NCBI GenBank assembly: GCA_023053575.1
Contig: JAKZAP010000011.1
Span: forward strand, 5,518,001-5,582,000
DNA: 64,000 nucleotides
Source of the DNA: Branchinecta lynchi
Taxonomy: Eukaryota > Arthropoda > Branchiopoda > Anostraca > Branchinectidae
Direction of reading: 5' to 3'
Shown here: positions 30,854 through 40,944 of the stretch, piece after piece
Position numbering within the stretch: position 1 is the first letter of the stretch
How the letters are laid out: every line of letters begins with the position of its first letter
Notes under the pieces: generated by a model
What the model was told of the DNA's origin: nothing
Seen by the model: the letters and a program-made list of their open reading frames with translations, nothing else
Database searches by the model: none
Program-made: the position numbers and the translations under genes

Positions 30854-33800
30854 AATCAGTTTCCGGTGAGGGGGTTCGGAAGTATGGGATACCTATGTCC
30901 GACGGACGGTTTAGATGAATGGGGGAGATATTTTCTTCTACCATTAAGTCTGGTTGATTTCGTCCACGTTTCGGACTGGAAATACGGGAGGGAAAAAATT
31001 GCATTTGGTTTTGTTCTGGTTGGAAAAAGCTCGGAATCTCAGTATCTGAATCAAATTGTAGGCTAGGGAAGCCTTCAGGATCAAGTGGAGAATCTGCGCG
31101 TGGTTGAAAGATTTGGGGTTTGTTTATTACAATTGTTCCAGTTAACGGTGCTCCCGAACTTGCATAGTCATTAAATTCCTCGTTGTCAAAAATGGTGGGC
31201 ATGAACAAATGATGTGGGGTCATGTTTTTGAAGCGGCTTGCATATATTGGGCCTTTTTCGAACAGAGATGAATTTTCGCCTGTATTTTCCGGTAAGGGTT
31301 CCGTTGTCCATGGGCTTTTCTGATGCGCTTTCTTTAGACGGTTATGGTGGGCTACGTAGGGTTTTCCGGTCGCTACGTGCCTCAGCTGGTAAGTTAGATC
31401 GTTTTTCTCTCTTTTTTCAACTCGATAGGGTCCTTTGTACCTGTCCGCTAGCTTTCCTTCTTTCTGAATTTCAAGGTAAACTAAGTCGCCGGTCTCGTAA
31501 GTATTGAGATTTCGGGCTTTTCTGTTGTAATATTCCGCGTGGTTATTTTTGGCCTTCTCGAGGTTTTTCTTTACTGTTTCGTAACAGTAGCGCATCCGTG
31601 CTATTATTTCAGATTTAAAGTTCGTATCCACATTGTAGAATTTTCGGCATCCAAGTATTTCATTTATTGCTGTTTTAGGTTCCCGTAGAAAGAAAACATA
31701 ATGGCTCGAATCTCCTAGCGATTCCCTGTAGCTGGTATTTATAGCAAAAACTACCATTTGGAGGTATTTATCCCAGCTTGTTGGATCGTCCCGGCAAATT
31801 ATGGCCAAACTGTCTCCGAGTGTTGAGTGAAATCGTTCTATTGGGTTTGCTTTCGGATTTGCCGCGCTTGTCAGTAAACGGGTGACACCGAGGATCTTAA
31901 ATAGCTCCGCGTTCAGTGAATGTAGGAAGTTCGTTCCTCTGTCTGATAGGATTGCCGAAGGGAAACCGTATTTACAGAACAACTGTTCTACTAGGGCCTC
32001 CGCAATATCTGATGCTTTTTCTCCGTAAAGTGGTAATGCGAACAAGAATTTCGAAAACATATCGGTTACAGTGAGCACCGCCTTGTACCCACGTTCCGAG
32101 GGGGTTCCAGCTTTCCATATATCCATGCTTAGGATTTCGTAAGGTCTATTTGGGGTTGGGGTCTTACCGAGAATTTGGATTGGTCTGGTGGGAGTCAACT
32201 TTCTTAGGTTACAGCCTGTGCAGCTTAGAATGTATTCTTTTACCTTGCTGTAGACACTAGGGCGATAAAATTCTTCCTTGAATTTATGATAGGTTTTTGC
32301 CAGTCCCAAGTGAGCTAAATCTTTGTCATGGATTTGCTTGATAGCTTCAGCAAGTAGTATTAGTGGCAACACTGGTATCATTTTGATTTCTGCCGATTTG
32401 TAGGGCTGCGGTGCCGTATAATATTTACAAAGTACACCACTTTCATCAACGATAAATTGGTCCACGTCCTTTTCGAAAGATTTTAAGTAGAGAGGTAAGG
32501 TAATTGAGGACTCAACACGATCTATTAGGTTTTTGCAGAAGAAATCGGTCTGCTGGAATTTTCGCAGGTTTTCTATGCGCAAGGGTGACCTTTTTTCTAG
32601 CACGGAAACGTCAAGTGAATCATCAGTATTTAAGCCGGTAGGCAAGCTTTCGTATTGATCGATTGGATCTGGAAAAGGGTTTCTGGAAGAGGTTTTCTCT
32701 TTTGCCGGTTTTGGGGTTTTAGCTGTTTTTTCGCCTTTCTTCGCCGGCATTTTTGGTCTAGCCGCATTAATGGCTAGTACCGCTTCCGTTCTTTTTTCGG
32801 AGTCCAGAATATCAAGCATATTTTGTAGTTCCGTTAGGGAAAATGTTTGGGGTTTCTCTTTTGGTGTTTCATGATCACAAGATAGTCGCGAAAGAAAGTC
32901 TGGAATTCGGTTGAATTTTCCTGGCAAATAAATGATTTCGTAATCGTACTGGCTGAGCGTTAAGACCCATCGCGTTATTCTTGAGTTCTTTGGTTCGCGC
33001 AAACATTGGAGATATTGAAGTGGTTTGTGATCCGAGTAGATTTTTATCTTTTTCCCCAGAATGTAGTGCTTCCAGGTTTCGATGAATGTAATGATCGATA
33101 AAAACTCTTTTTCCAGAACTGAATAATTGGTCTGAGCCGTATTCAATGTTCGGGATCCGTACTCAATGATTCGCTGACCTTTCCCATCAGGATGATAAAG
33201 TATTGCGCCTATACAATCTTTAGATGCGTCCGTCGCCATTTCGATTTCTAGTTCCGGTTGATAGAGGGTTAGAACAGGTTCCGAGGTTATAGCAATTTTC
33301 AGAGCTTCGATAGCCTGTATTTGGTCCGGTCCCATGTGGATTTCTGCTCCCTTTTTCAGCATATTGGTAAGAGGTAAGGCAAGTTTAGAATAATTACGGA
33401 TGAATTTCCGCAGGTATGACGTCATTCCTAGAAAGGCTCGCAGTTTGGTTATGTCCGTGATGGATTTTGGGTCAAAATTTGTTATCGCGCTGATTTTTGC
33501 GGGATCTGGCGAAATTTTGCCCTCGCTGATTACATGTCCTAGGTAGGATATTTTCCTTTTCAAAAAAAAGCATTTTGAAGCTTTCAGTTTCAGTCCGGCA
33601 TCATGAATTTTGGTCAAGGTTTGCCTGATAACTTCTTTATGGGTCTCGAAGTCCTTGGAGAAAGCACAAATATCGTCCATGAATAAGCAGATGTTTTTGT
33701 TCAGTAATCCGCGGAAGATTTTTAGCATAAGCTGAACAAAAATTCCGGGCGAAGTTTTCAATCCGAATGGTAATCTTTTGTACTGGAAAAGTCCCATGAA

Positions 33801-35756
33801 TGGTACAGCAAATGCTAATTTTGGCCTGTCTTCTTTTCTCACTTTTATTTGGTAGAAGGCTTGGAACAGATCTAAAGTGCTGAAAATGCAAGCACCTCCC
33901 ATTGCCTGAAGATTATCTACTGTGAGTGGGTTTGGGTTGCTGTTGCCCTTTAATACAGTATTTAAGCGTCGGAAATCTGTACACATGCGTAATGAACCGT
34001 CTTTCTTTGATACGAGTACCACCGGAAAAGACCAAGGTGAGGCTGATTCCTCAATCAAATCAAGATCCATCATTTCATTTATTTTGCTTTCGACCCAAAA
34101 TTTATGTTGGTGTGGTAACTTATATGGTCTTATGGATATGGGGTCAGCATCGCCCGTATCGATCGTGGCTTCTAGCAAGTTCGTGCAACCTATGTCTTTA
34201 TCGTCCCTGGCAAAGCTCCATCTGTGCTCCCAAAGTAAAGATCCAAATTCTTGTTTTTCATTTTCATTTTTTGCTTCGTTTAGGTCAAATTGTGACAAAA
34301 ATGTTTCTTTTGACATTCCGTAGTCCTCATCTGAAATTTTAGTTTCGGTTTGTTCGTTATTCTGGATAGATGCTATCACGTCCGGGATTAAAATTTCGTC
34401 CTGTCCGTCGGTAAAAATAGTAGCTGTGCCAATAGGTCCTGCCGGCAGTTTCATTGGATGGTTTTGGCCGTTTAGGATTTGTATTTTTCCTCGTCCCTTT
34501 ACTGCCGAAATCAGTTGGTCGTCAATGACAATTTTAGTGTACCCCTCAAGTGGGTAACCTTCGATTATAAAGTCGCCGGAAATACAACTGTCTGTACCTG
34601 AATCTTCGTGAATGCTTGCGGTTGAATTTGCACCCGCGGAGATTGTGGTTCGCTTTTCCAGTATTACAAGCAATCTGTTTAGGGATTTGTCACTGTCTTT
34701 TTCTATTTCTTTTGGAGCTTCTGCGACGTTCGGTATTAAGCTCGGTTCCGGACTGGTACTTTTATCGGAAGGGGCGGACTTTGGTCCTAGGCTTATTATT
34801 TCAGTTTCCGATTCGCGGTTAGATTTGGGGTTGGGCCGGTTAATACTATTCAGTGCTTCAATTACTGATTGTATTTGGTGGTCTCTATCTGGGATTTTGA
34901 AACGCGTGGTTGTTGAAAAGGGGGCAAAAGCTTTATGGCCGTCCACTAGCGCTCGCCTTGAGATTGCATTTGCCGTCTGGCTAGTATTGATCCCTGTTCG
35001 CCAATTCCTTTGCTGGCTGTTTCCGTAACGACCGTATTCTGTTCGCGGAAAAACTTTCTGCAGACCGAAGCAAGCCTGATAATTTGTCCGCTGGAAGTTT
35101 TGGTTATTTTGCCGGTCGTGGTTTGCTCGTTCGAAGTTTCGTCGGTTTTGCTGATTTTTTCGGTAGACATTATTCACGAAGACTAAGGATTTTTGGTAGT
35201 CTTTCGGTCTGTTTGGGGGCTTTGGTCTGTCTCGTCTCATATACACGCTGCTGATTCGGTCAGTCTGTGCGTGGTCTCGAAATTCTTTTGAAAAGTCTGA
35301 TTTGAAGTGCACGGTTTTATTCTCCGCATCTAGGAAAATACTGTTTTCTCTCAGAAACGGGAATCCTAGAACAACTTCGTAGGGTATATCAGAACATATC
35401 AAAAACTCCGTAGGCATAGTTCTCCCTCGAAATTTAACGTTCACGTACGCTAATTCTCGAGCTTTGAGAGAGTGGCCTGTAATTGAGCTAAGTTGCCGAG
35501 TTACTGGTCGGACTTTTCGTCTTTCGTCAGGTTTGAATTTTTCAAAAACATCTGATCTTATTAAGCAACAAGAAGCGCCAGAGTCGACTAAAGTTTTGGC
35601 TCTGACACTATTAAACATGAAGCTATTTACAATTGGCAAGTCACAATATTCATCAAACACTTCATTCAAATAATAAGCTCTTCGATTATTGGCGTTAATC
35701 TGTCGAACTCGCTGCTGACCTAAATCATTGGTGCAGCAGCGAAATACTCGTTTTTT
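30783..35756 (-). CDS. pol: Gypsy Pol: protease, reverse transcriptase, RNase H, integrase
   Basis: About 1,650 codons in the -1 frame relative to the preceding zinc-knuckle frame. Numbering from the codon at 35669: protease LVDSGAS with catalytic Asp29; RT ~530-710 with LDLFQAFYQI (599-608) and a catalytic FMDD (663-666) in place of the usual YxDD; RNase H ~800-895 with TDAS (Asp814) and SDHK (Asp880); integrase zinc site His1120/His1128, Cys1150/Cys1153; integrase core Asp1183, Asp1243, Glu1278; then a GPY-like YKGPYR module. The frame reaches back without a stop to the slippery site at 35750-35756, so it is probably made by -1 ribosomal frameshifting as a Gag-Pol fusion. All core residues are present. 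Confidence 0.92.
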   Translation of the reverse strand, partial: KKRVFRCCTNDLGQQRVRQINANNRRAYYLNEVFDEYCDLPIVNSFMFNSVRAKTLVDSGASCCLIRSDVFEKFKPDERRKVRPVTRQLSSITGHSLKARELAYVNVKFRGRTMPTEFLICSDIPYEVVLGFPFLRENSIFLDAENKTVHFKSDFSKEFRDHAQTDRISSVYMRRDRPKPPNRPKDYQKSLVFVNNVYRKNQQNRRNFERANHDRQNNQNFQRTNYQACFGLQKVFPRTEYGRYGNSQQRNWRTGINTSQTANAISRRALVDGHKAFAPFSTTTRFKIPDRDHQIQSVIEALNSINRPNPKSNRESETEIISLGPKSAPSDKSTSPEPSLIPNVAEAPKEIEKDSDKSLNRLLVILEKRTTISAGANSTASIHEDSGTDSCISGDFIIEGYPLEGYTKIVIDDQLISAVKGRGKIQILNGQNHPMKLPAGPIGTATIFTDGQDEILIPDVIASIQNNEQTETKISDEDYGMSKETFLSQFDLNEAKNENEKQEFGSLLWEHRWSFARDDKDIGCTNLLEATIDTGDADPISIRPYKLPHQHKFWVESKINEMMDLDLIEESASPWSFPVVLVSKKDGSLRMCTDFRRLNTVLKGNSNPNPLTVDNLQAMGGACIFSTLDLFQAFYQIKVRKEDRPKLAFAVPFMGLFQYKRLPFGLKTSPGIFVQLMLKIFRGLLNKNICLFMDDICAFSKDFETHKEVIRQTLTKIHDAGLKLKASKCFFLKRKISYLGHVISEGKISPDPAKISAITNFDPKSITDITKLRAFLGMTSYLRKFIRNYSKLALPLTNMLKKGAEIHMGPDQIQAIEALKIAITSEPVLTLYQPELEIEMATDASKDCIGAILYHPDGKGQRIIEYGSRTLNTAQTNYSVLEKEFLSIITFIETWKHYILGKKIKIYSDHKPLQYLQCLREPKNSRITRWVLTLSQYDYEIIYLPGKFNRIPDFLSRLSCDHETPKEKPQTFSLTELQNMLDILDSEKRTEAVLAINAARPKMPAKKGEKTAKTPKPAKEKTSSRNPFPDPIDQYESLPTGLNTDDSLDVSVLEKRSPLRIENLRKFQQTDFFCKNLIDRVESSITLPLYLKSFEKDVDQFIVDESGVLCKYYTAPQPYKSAEIKMIPVLPLILLAEAIKQIHDKDLAHLGLAKTYHKFKEEFYRPSVYSKVKEYILSCTGCNLRKLTPTRPIQILGKTPTPNRPYEILSMDIWKAGTPSERGYKAVLTVTDMFSKFLFALPLYGEKASDIAEALVEQLFCKYGFPSAILSDRGTNFLHSLNAELFKILGVTRLLTSAANPKANPIERFHSTLGDSLAIICRDDPTSWDKYLQMVVFAINTSYRESLGDSSHYVFFLREPKTAINEILGCRKFYNVDTNFKSEIIARMRYCYETVKKNLEKAKNNHAEYYNRKARNLNTYETGDLVYLEIQKEGKLADRYKGPYRVEKREKNDLTYQLRHVATGKPYVAHHNRLKKAHQKSPWTTEPLPENTGENSSLFEKGPIYASRFKNMTPHHLFMPTIFDNEEFNDYASSGAPLTGTIVINKPQIFQPRADSPLDPEGFPSLQFDSDTEIPSFFQPEQNQMQFFPSRISSPKRGRNQPDLMVEENISPIHLNRPSDIGIPYFRTPSPETDYEIPEESKTKTKFVTAFLPHFTH
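35709..35756 (-). promoter_or_regulatory. -1 programmed ribosomal frameshift cassette
   Basis: On the minus strand the heptamer A AAA AAC (35756-35750), in phase with the upstream frame, is followed by a 7-nt spacer and a 9-bp perfect stem (TCGCTGCTG at 35742-35734 with CAGCAGCGA at 35717-35709) closing a 16-nt loop. The zero-frame TAG stop (35722-35720) lies in the loop. Slippage by -1 enters the pol frame exactly. This is the layout of retroviral frameshift sites. Confidence 0.8.
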
Positions 35757-36150
35757 GGATCGCGGCTGTAGTTGTTTTGGGATCCGGGTGTGGCATTTCC
35801 CGAAAGGTTGCTCCCTTTGTCGCCCGGATGATTCCGTCTGGTCTCCGGGAAGTATTGATCGCGGTCATAGCTGTTTTGGAATCCAGCATTACTATTTTCC
35901 GCAAAGTAGCTGCGTCTTGGTTCCTGTTCGGAGAAAGCTCTTCTGGCTCCCCGGAAGTATTGATCGCGGTTTGGCCTCCGGAAAACCTGAGATTTCTGCT
36001 GGGAACGGATAATCGAAGGGAAGAATTCGTTTGGTCGGGAGCGGTTCAGGGAATGAGTGTATTTAGTTGCCGGTGCTGGGTAAGCGACGTCCCGTTCGCG
36101 TTTAAAGCAATTGCGCTGGATGTGTCCCTCCTTATTGCAGTAATAGCAGA
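35720..36150 (-). CDS. Gag nucleocapsid frame with CCHC zinc knuckle
   Basis: About 140 codons in the -1 frame relative to the main gag frame. It opens with a zinc knuckle CYYCNKEGHIQRNC (C-x2-C-x4-H-x4-C) and continues with a basic, Arg/Asn/Tyr-rich tail containing imperfect repeats of RDQYF. It ends at TAG 35722-35720 just after the frameshift cassette. It must be joined to the capsid frame (36151-36945) either by a frameshift or because one base was lost or gained by mutation. No canonical slippery heptamer is seen at that junction. Confidence 0.7.
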
Positions 36151-36945
36151 TTATTGCCCTTCTGTTGAGATATTGGGTTCGTTTTGAGGTTTCGGTTGGG
36201 GACTCGACTGGTCATTTTCGTGGTTTTCGGCGAAAGATACTCTACGGGGCCGGTTATTGGTTGGTCTTTTGGGGGTTTCAAGTGACCGATCTCTTGTTGG
36301 GGTTTCGTAGTCTGAAGGTGATGACGATCTTGATCTAACATTATCTGGAGCCATTATCGATCCCGCTGCGTTGATTGATAATTTTCGGTGGGCTCTTACC
36401 AGATTTTCTATGGAGATCTCATTTTCAACAGTTTCGATTGCTGTTTCGAGGTTCTGGATTTGTCTGCTCACACAGATTTTAAACAGTCGTTCTGGTAAGC
36501 CGATCTTGAAATTCTCGAAGACTGCTCTTGTGAATGTTTCATTCACCGTGTCACCCAGGGTTATTGCTGTTTTGCGTCGGACCAAGTCTGCGTAGTCTCT
36601 GACTGACATGTGGGGAAGCAAAGTTGGGATATCATATTTCAGTTTCTCGGAATCGGTTGTTTCTTTAAACCTCTTCCTGAACAGGTCAACGAATTGTCCG
36701 TAGGTCAGGGTATCTGTCATTATCGTAGCTACATACTTTAGTGCATTCCCTTTTAGTCTCAGTGGTAATATGTTTTTGAGGTTTTCCCATTCTGCGTCTC
36801 CACCCGTGTAGTTTATGATGTAGTCAAGGATTTGCAAAAATTCGGATACGTCGGTGGCGCCATCAAATTCCGGGATGTTTTTCAGTAGGTTTGTTTTTTG
36901 AGCTTTTTCGGATGCTCCGTAAAAACGTTCTTCGGCTGTTGCCAT
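36151..36945 (-). CDS. gag: Gypsy Gag capsid region
   Basis: 264 codons starting MATAEERFYGASEKAQKTN. The segment FLQILDYIINYTGGDAEWEN through the LRLKGNALKYV and YGQFVDLFRKRF blocks fits the alpha-helical retrotransposon capsid fold of Ty3/Gypsy Gag. The C-terminal part is basic and Ser/Pro-rich. TAA at 36151 stops the frame just before the zinc knuckle, which lies in the -1 frame. This forms the particle shell. Confidence 0.8.
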   Translation of the reverse strand: MATAEERFYGASEKAQKTNLLKNIPEFDGATDVSEFLQILDYIINYTGGDAEWENLKNILPLRLKGNALKYVATIMTDTLTYGQFVDLFRKRFKETTDSEKLKYDIPTLLPHMSVRDYADLVRRKTAITLGDTVNETFTRAVFENFKIGLPERLFKICVSRQIQNLETAIETVENEISIENLVRAHRKLSINAAGSIMAPDNVRSRSSSPSDYETPTRDRSLETPKRPTNNRPRRVSFAENHENDQSSPQPKPQNEPNISTEGQ

Positions 36946-37336
36946 TTTTTCAGATTTTATATCAGGGGAAAAAAGGAATTAGAATATTAAATATGTTCAA
37001 ACTTCATGAGGAATGCCTATCTGTTACGAGTTTTATGCCTAAAACTTGTGATGGGTTTATTTATGGGTTTAGTCGTAATCGATGAAAAAATGGGTTTGTT
37101 TTGGGGTTTGCATCATGTCTTTAAACATCGTCGTTAAACATGGGTGATTGATTCATGGTTAAAAATCAAATGGGCATTAAATATCATCGTACCAATATTT
37201 CGGATGTCCGTTTTTTTTTTTTTTTTTTTTTTTTTTAGTTATTGACCGCGCATGTCACCAAATATGATAAAGAGAAATATAGTGAATGTAGGAGGGGGTT
37301 TTAGTTATAGTAGTAGCGTGTGGCGTGCGAGCATGG

Positions 37337-37855
37337 TAATATTGGCGACTGGTTTGTGGTGCGAATACACCGTTATACACCGAGTCTTTTCGAAGGCGAT
37401 ACTCAGTTCGTAGGTCAATAACTAAAACACATTTATTAAGATTCGTACTTACATTGAAGATAGGTTGGTTAACACTTGTCACTTAATTTGCTCAGAGGTC
37501 AACTGAACTGAGAACAGAGCCCAGGTCGAACTCCAAGTCGAACTGAGATCCGAACTGCGAAGTTGGTCCTTTTAAGCCCTTGGAAATGTCAACTGAGTGC
37601 TTTAACGAATAGTGTTACTGTTCGTACGTCCTAGCAAATCTCTATACAGTATGAAAGGGTTGGTGACCAATGGAGTGAGTTTGTCTAGGTTCTTGATGGG
37701 GAAAAGAGTTCTTTGATTGGAGAAAAGGAAATAAACTCTCTCCGTCGGAGAAAAGCGTGGGCGTTAGAGCTAGTCGGAAATAGAGAGAGTTGAGGATATA
37801 GCTTGTTGAATAAGCTTAAATCAAGATATATTTGTATACTAGATGTATCCTCACA
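37337..37855 (-). repeat. LTR (5' LTR of the antisense Gypsy element)
   Basis: 519 bp, essentially identical to 27008-27526. Its outer edge (37855) is 105 bp upstream of PIGB exon 3. It should carry the element's promoter reading away from that exon. Confidence 0.85.
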
Positions 37856-37960
37856 AGAGAAATACGTTTGCTTCTAACGTTTTTGTGCTTCTAGAACTAT
37901 AGTAAGAGTAAGCTAAAATGAAGAGTCACAATCTTCCAGGTAATAATATTTTTTTTTCAG

Positions 37961-38111
37961 AGGCAAGCTCCAGGCTCTACTACATAATTGGTTTTATCTC
38001 GTGCTTATTGAGACCAACAGCCGTCATTATTTATATACCGTTGACGCTCTCTGGCATTCTTGGTTTTGGACTTGAAGAATTACGGTCCTTCTGGAGGTTT
38101 CTGCCTTGGAT
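37961..38111 (+). CDS. PIGB: GPI mannosyltransferase 3 (PIGB), coding exon 3
   Basis: After a TTTTTTTTCAG acceptor, the exon supplies AG to complete Glu and encodes ASSRLYYIIGFISCLLRPTA, whose RPT(A) segment is conserved in PIG-B and other GT22 enzymes, followed by a hydrophobic helix and FWRFLPW. It ends with AT of a split Met codon at donor GTAAGT (38112). It is sandwiched between the 5' LTR (105 bp upstream) and an F2 element starting 29 bp after its end. Confidence 0.9.
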
Positions 38112-38140
38112 GTAAGTCAAGATTTATTGCATGACTTTTT

Positions 38141-39590
38141 ATGGCACTTGCCCTTAGGCAATTTCTGTCCGTCCGTCAGTCGGTCGGTCCGGGTTTTGCC
38201 AGTTCTGGCACTTCCACATAAGCTAGGACGATGAAACTTGGCAGGCATATCCAGAGCTGCTGCGAGTTCAGCAAATCCGAGTCCGTGACAAGTCCGAGTC
38301 CTTGAGAAAGTCGTCTCAAGACCTCGAGACGAGTCCAGAGTCGGAGTCCACAGCTCTGGTGGACGGACAGCTCCGTGAAAGACGAGTCTGAGACAAGTCC
38401 TTAAAAGCCATCGAGCATCGTGGCAACGAGCATCGTGGGGGGAGTGGAGGGAGGGGGAATCCGGAGTCTTGAGGTATTTATGTCTTTTCAATGGGTGATG
38501 AGATCTTGATGAAACTTGATATTTGGAAAGTCTCTTGCCTCAGATGAACCACTTAAATTCATGACCGCATCTGGGTAGTTGGAGGGGGAAACTGGAGATC
38601 TTGGGAAACGCTTAGAGTGGAGGGATCTGGATGAAACTTCGTGGTAAGAACAAGCACAAGTCCTAGATACATTATTGACATGACCGGAGTGGATTCGGGC
38701 ACTGTGAGGGGGAGTTGAGGGGGGGGGGGGCAGAATTCTGGTGATCTCGTGAGTTCGATACTTCCTTATGTGCTAGGCCGATGAAACTGGCATATCAGGG
38801 ACTCGAACAAACTGTCTTAAGGATAGTCGTTTGCATGACCCGACCATCGGGGGGGGGGGGGGGGAGTGGACGGCTGGGGAATCCAGAACCTAGTGGCATT
38901 CTTAACTTTTGATTTGGCAATGATTGAAACTTGGCAAGCGGAAAGAAGTGTCGTCTCAGATGTTCCATGTCAAGTCCGAACCAGATCCACTTGTGGGAGA
39001 AGTTGAAGGGGGGGGGGGGGGGAGGGGAGTTGAAACTTTAAAACCTTAAGAAAATATATCGAAATTACTGATTTCTGTAGGTTGCGAACGGCTGGTCCGA
39101 TTCGCAAATAACTTTTTGGGTGATAAGAATTAATTACCTTGATATGCAAAAAATTTCTCTGAACCAAATGCTGCAATGGTCGGAGGAGGGTGGGGGGGGG
39201 GGGAACTTTGTGACATGCACAAAAAACAAGCGTATGGGATGCAAGTTGGATAGTACTGAGCTTGTGCGGCCCAGTTTGTTATTTGGAGTCCGGACCGGAT
39301 CCGGCCAGGGTAATTTTGTGGCTCGCATAGGGGTCAAACGAATGGAGTGATTTGAATGAAATTTGGAAAGTTGAGAGACGATGTGCCCTAGATGAAATAT
39401 TTTAGGGTCCGGACCGGACGGTGGGGGAGGGTACTGGAGTTTCCCGAAAATGCTCAGACTCCAGTGAAACTTGATAGCCAGTTTGTTTATGTTTCTGAAC
39501 CAGATTCGTCCGCGGTAGGGGGAGTTTGACGGGAAGGAATACTGGAAATAGTGTGGCACTCCTCGGGATCAAACTAGTGCGATCCAGAGA
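38141..39590 (+). mobile_element. F2 element copy with degraded 5' hairpin
   Basis: Begins TTTTTATGGCACTTGCCC, then a GTCY-type tract (38168-38194) and GGTTTTGCCAGTTCTGGCAC, AAGCTAGGACGATGAAACTT and several GATCGGATC / GGATGAAACTT modules separated by poly-G runs. The second hairpin arm is deleted. A GAGTCCGAG-rich insertion of unknown origin sits at 38268-38415. The 3' terminus is not recognisable. Confidence 0.65.
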
Positions 39591-39912
39591 TCATCTTGCA
39601 ACAGCGGTGTCAATTTCAATACTGAATGTCTTGCCAGCCAGCCGACCCTTTAACCAATTTTCAGTTAGTAAGGTAATAAACAAGTGCAACAAACCAAATT
39701 GTAGTAGCGTAATACCCCCTTCGTCACAACTTCTAAAAGAACGGCATATCATCGATCATATGACAAAACCGTTTAGTCTCCAACTTTTCATTAAAGATTG
39801 AAGTACGTCGAGTGGTCTTATTTGCTGTTCTTGCACCAAAATCCACATCTGTTCATATATACCCACAAGTATACAACAGTTCTTTAGTATGATATAACGC
39901 ATAATAATATTT

Positions 39913-40925
39913 AATGTAACGCATTCTCAGGCCCTATTCTCTTTCATTACTACTGGCGTGAATCTGTCTGTTGTCAGTCTGTTAAGATTTTGGTATGGTC
40001 ATTCCTTAGTAAGGTTTAAATGGCGAGGTAGCTTGTCAGAGATTATTCCTGTCCGAACTGGTGTTTGCCAAGGGGGAGTCTTATCTCCCTACATCTTCAA
40101 ATCGGCCATATCTTCTTGTCTCGATTCTTTACACCCTGCTTACTTTTATAATGTCCATGCCTTCAGCTACATAGCTTACGCGGACGACTTGCTCTTAAAG
40201 CCGTACCCGATCCACACTCACCAAAAATGTCTGTAAGCTGTCCTCGGAACTTCTCTAAATCAGCCTTGAAGTTAACCTCTCAAAATGTGAGTACCTGCAT
40301 TACAACCCTTCGTCAAATTGTTTGAATGCATCCAAAGCTTCCATCTCTCTCGTATCGTTCGTCGTCAGATCAACAGAATCTCTACGATGGCTTGGCATAA
40401 TATTCAAACCTTCGCTGTAAAAATTTTGCTGTTCGGTTGTTCTAGAAGTTTCTAGATCAATCCGTACCGCCTATGTGCGCATCGTCCCCAACCGGGGGTG
40501 CTATAATCGTAAAGCTTTGGGAAAATTGTACAGCACCTTCTGCGCTCCTTCTATACTATTTCGTTCTGATGTCACCCATGTTCTGCGAAAGAAGGAGATC
40601 AAAAAGATGAGATCATGTTATTTTAAATATGCAAAGCACCTGCTCCACTTGTCGAAATTATGCCATAACCATACATTGAAGGAGAAGTTCAAAATTCAAG
40701 ATGCAAGTGTTACCCTTTTGGATTTTTGTTCGTCGCTATAAAAAATCATTAACAACGGAGCCCATCCAGCGCACGACCTTCTACACTGCTTCCTGGCCTA
40801 AGATTGAAAATTAGTGTCTTTGTCTGTGTCTTTTTCTGTGGCTTTATGTCTTTTATTTATTTTCTTTTATTTGCTCCGCCTTTTCGAAATTGCGGGTTAC
40901 AAATAAATTACTTACTTACTTATTA
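39913..40925 (+). pseudogene. LINE A, 5'-truncated and frameshifted copy
   Basis: Corresponds to LINE A from about ORF2 residue 600 to the 3' tail. The RT motifs CQGGVLSP and AYADDLLL are readable, but a frameshift follows YADD and another stop interrupts the thumb; the C-terminal block resumes at 40475-40741. It ends with the same 3' UTR and a TTAC tail (40910-40925). Dead copy, sense to PIGB. Confidence 0.85.
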
Positions 40926-40944
40926 GTTCAGTTTGACACCTGTC

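Larger units (their letters stand above)
27008..37855 (-). mobile_element. Ty3/Gypsy LTR retrotransposon, antisense in PIGB intron 2
   Basis: Order on the minus strand: 5' LTR (37855-37337), leader with T/A homopolymer, gag, zinc-knuckle frame, pol (protease, RT, RNase H, integrase), a 3' open frame, 2.4 kb without a recognised gene, polypurine tract, 3' LTR. Domain order RT-RNaseH-IN identifies Ty3/Gypsy. The near-identical LTRs imply a young insertion. A primer-binding-like TGGTGACATGCGC sits on the minus strand near 37262, about 70 bp inside the LTR edge I can define, so the true LTR may be longer with a replaced end in the left copy. Confidence 0.9.
20512..37960 (+). other. PIGB intron 2 (17.4 kb)
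   Basis: The largest intron. It holds, left to right, a reverse F1 element, an F4 repeat, LINE A 3' fragment, the TA-flanked element containing full-length LINE A, and a 10.8-kb antisense Gypsy element ending 105 bp before the acceptor at 37959-37960. Every large element with coding capacity is antisense to PIGB. Confidence 0.85.

Noticed and set aside
30087..36187. Plus-strand ORFs opposite gag and pol (for example 34612-35028, 35777-36187)
   Set aside because: Antisense shadows of the Gypsy polyprotein without independent motifs.
27003..37860. Target-site duplication for the Gypsy element
   Set aside because: CGTAA on the left and AGAGA on the right do not match. The LTR edges are not certain enough to claim one.
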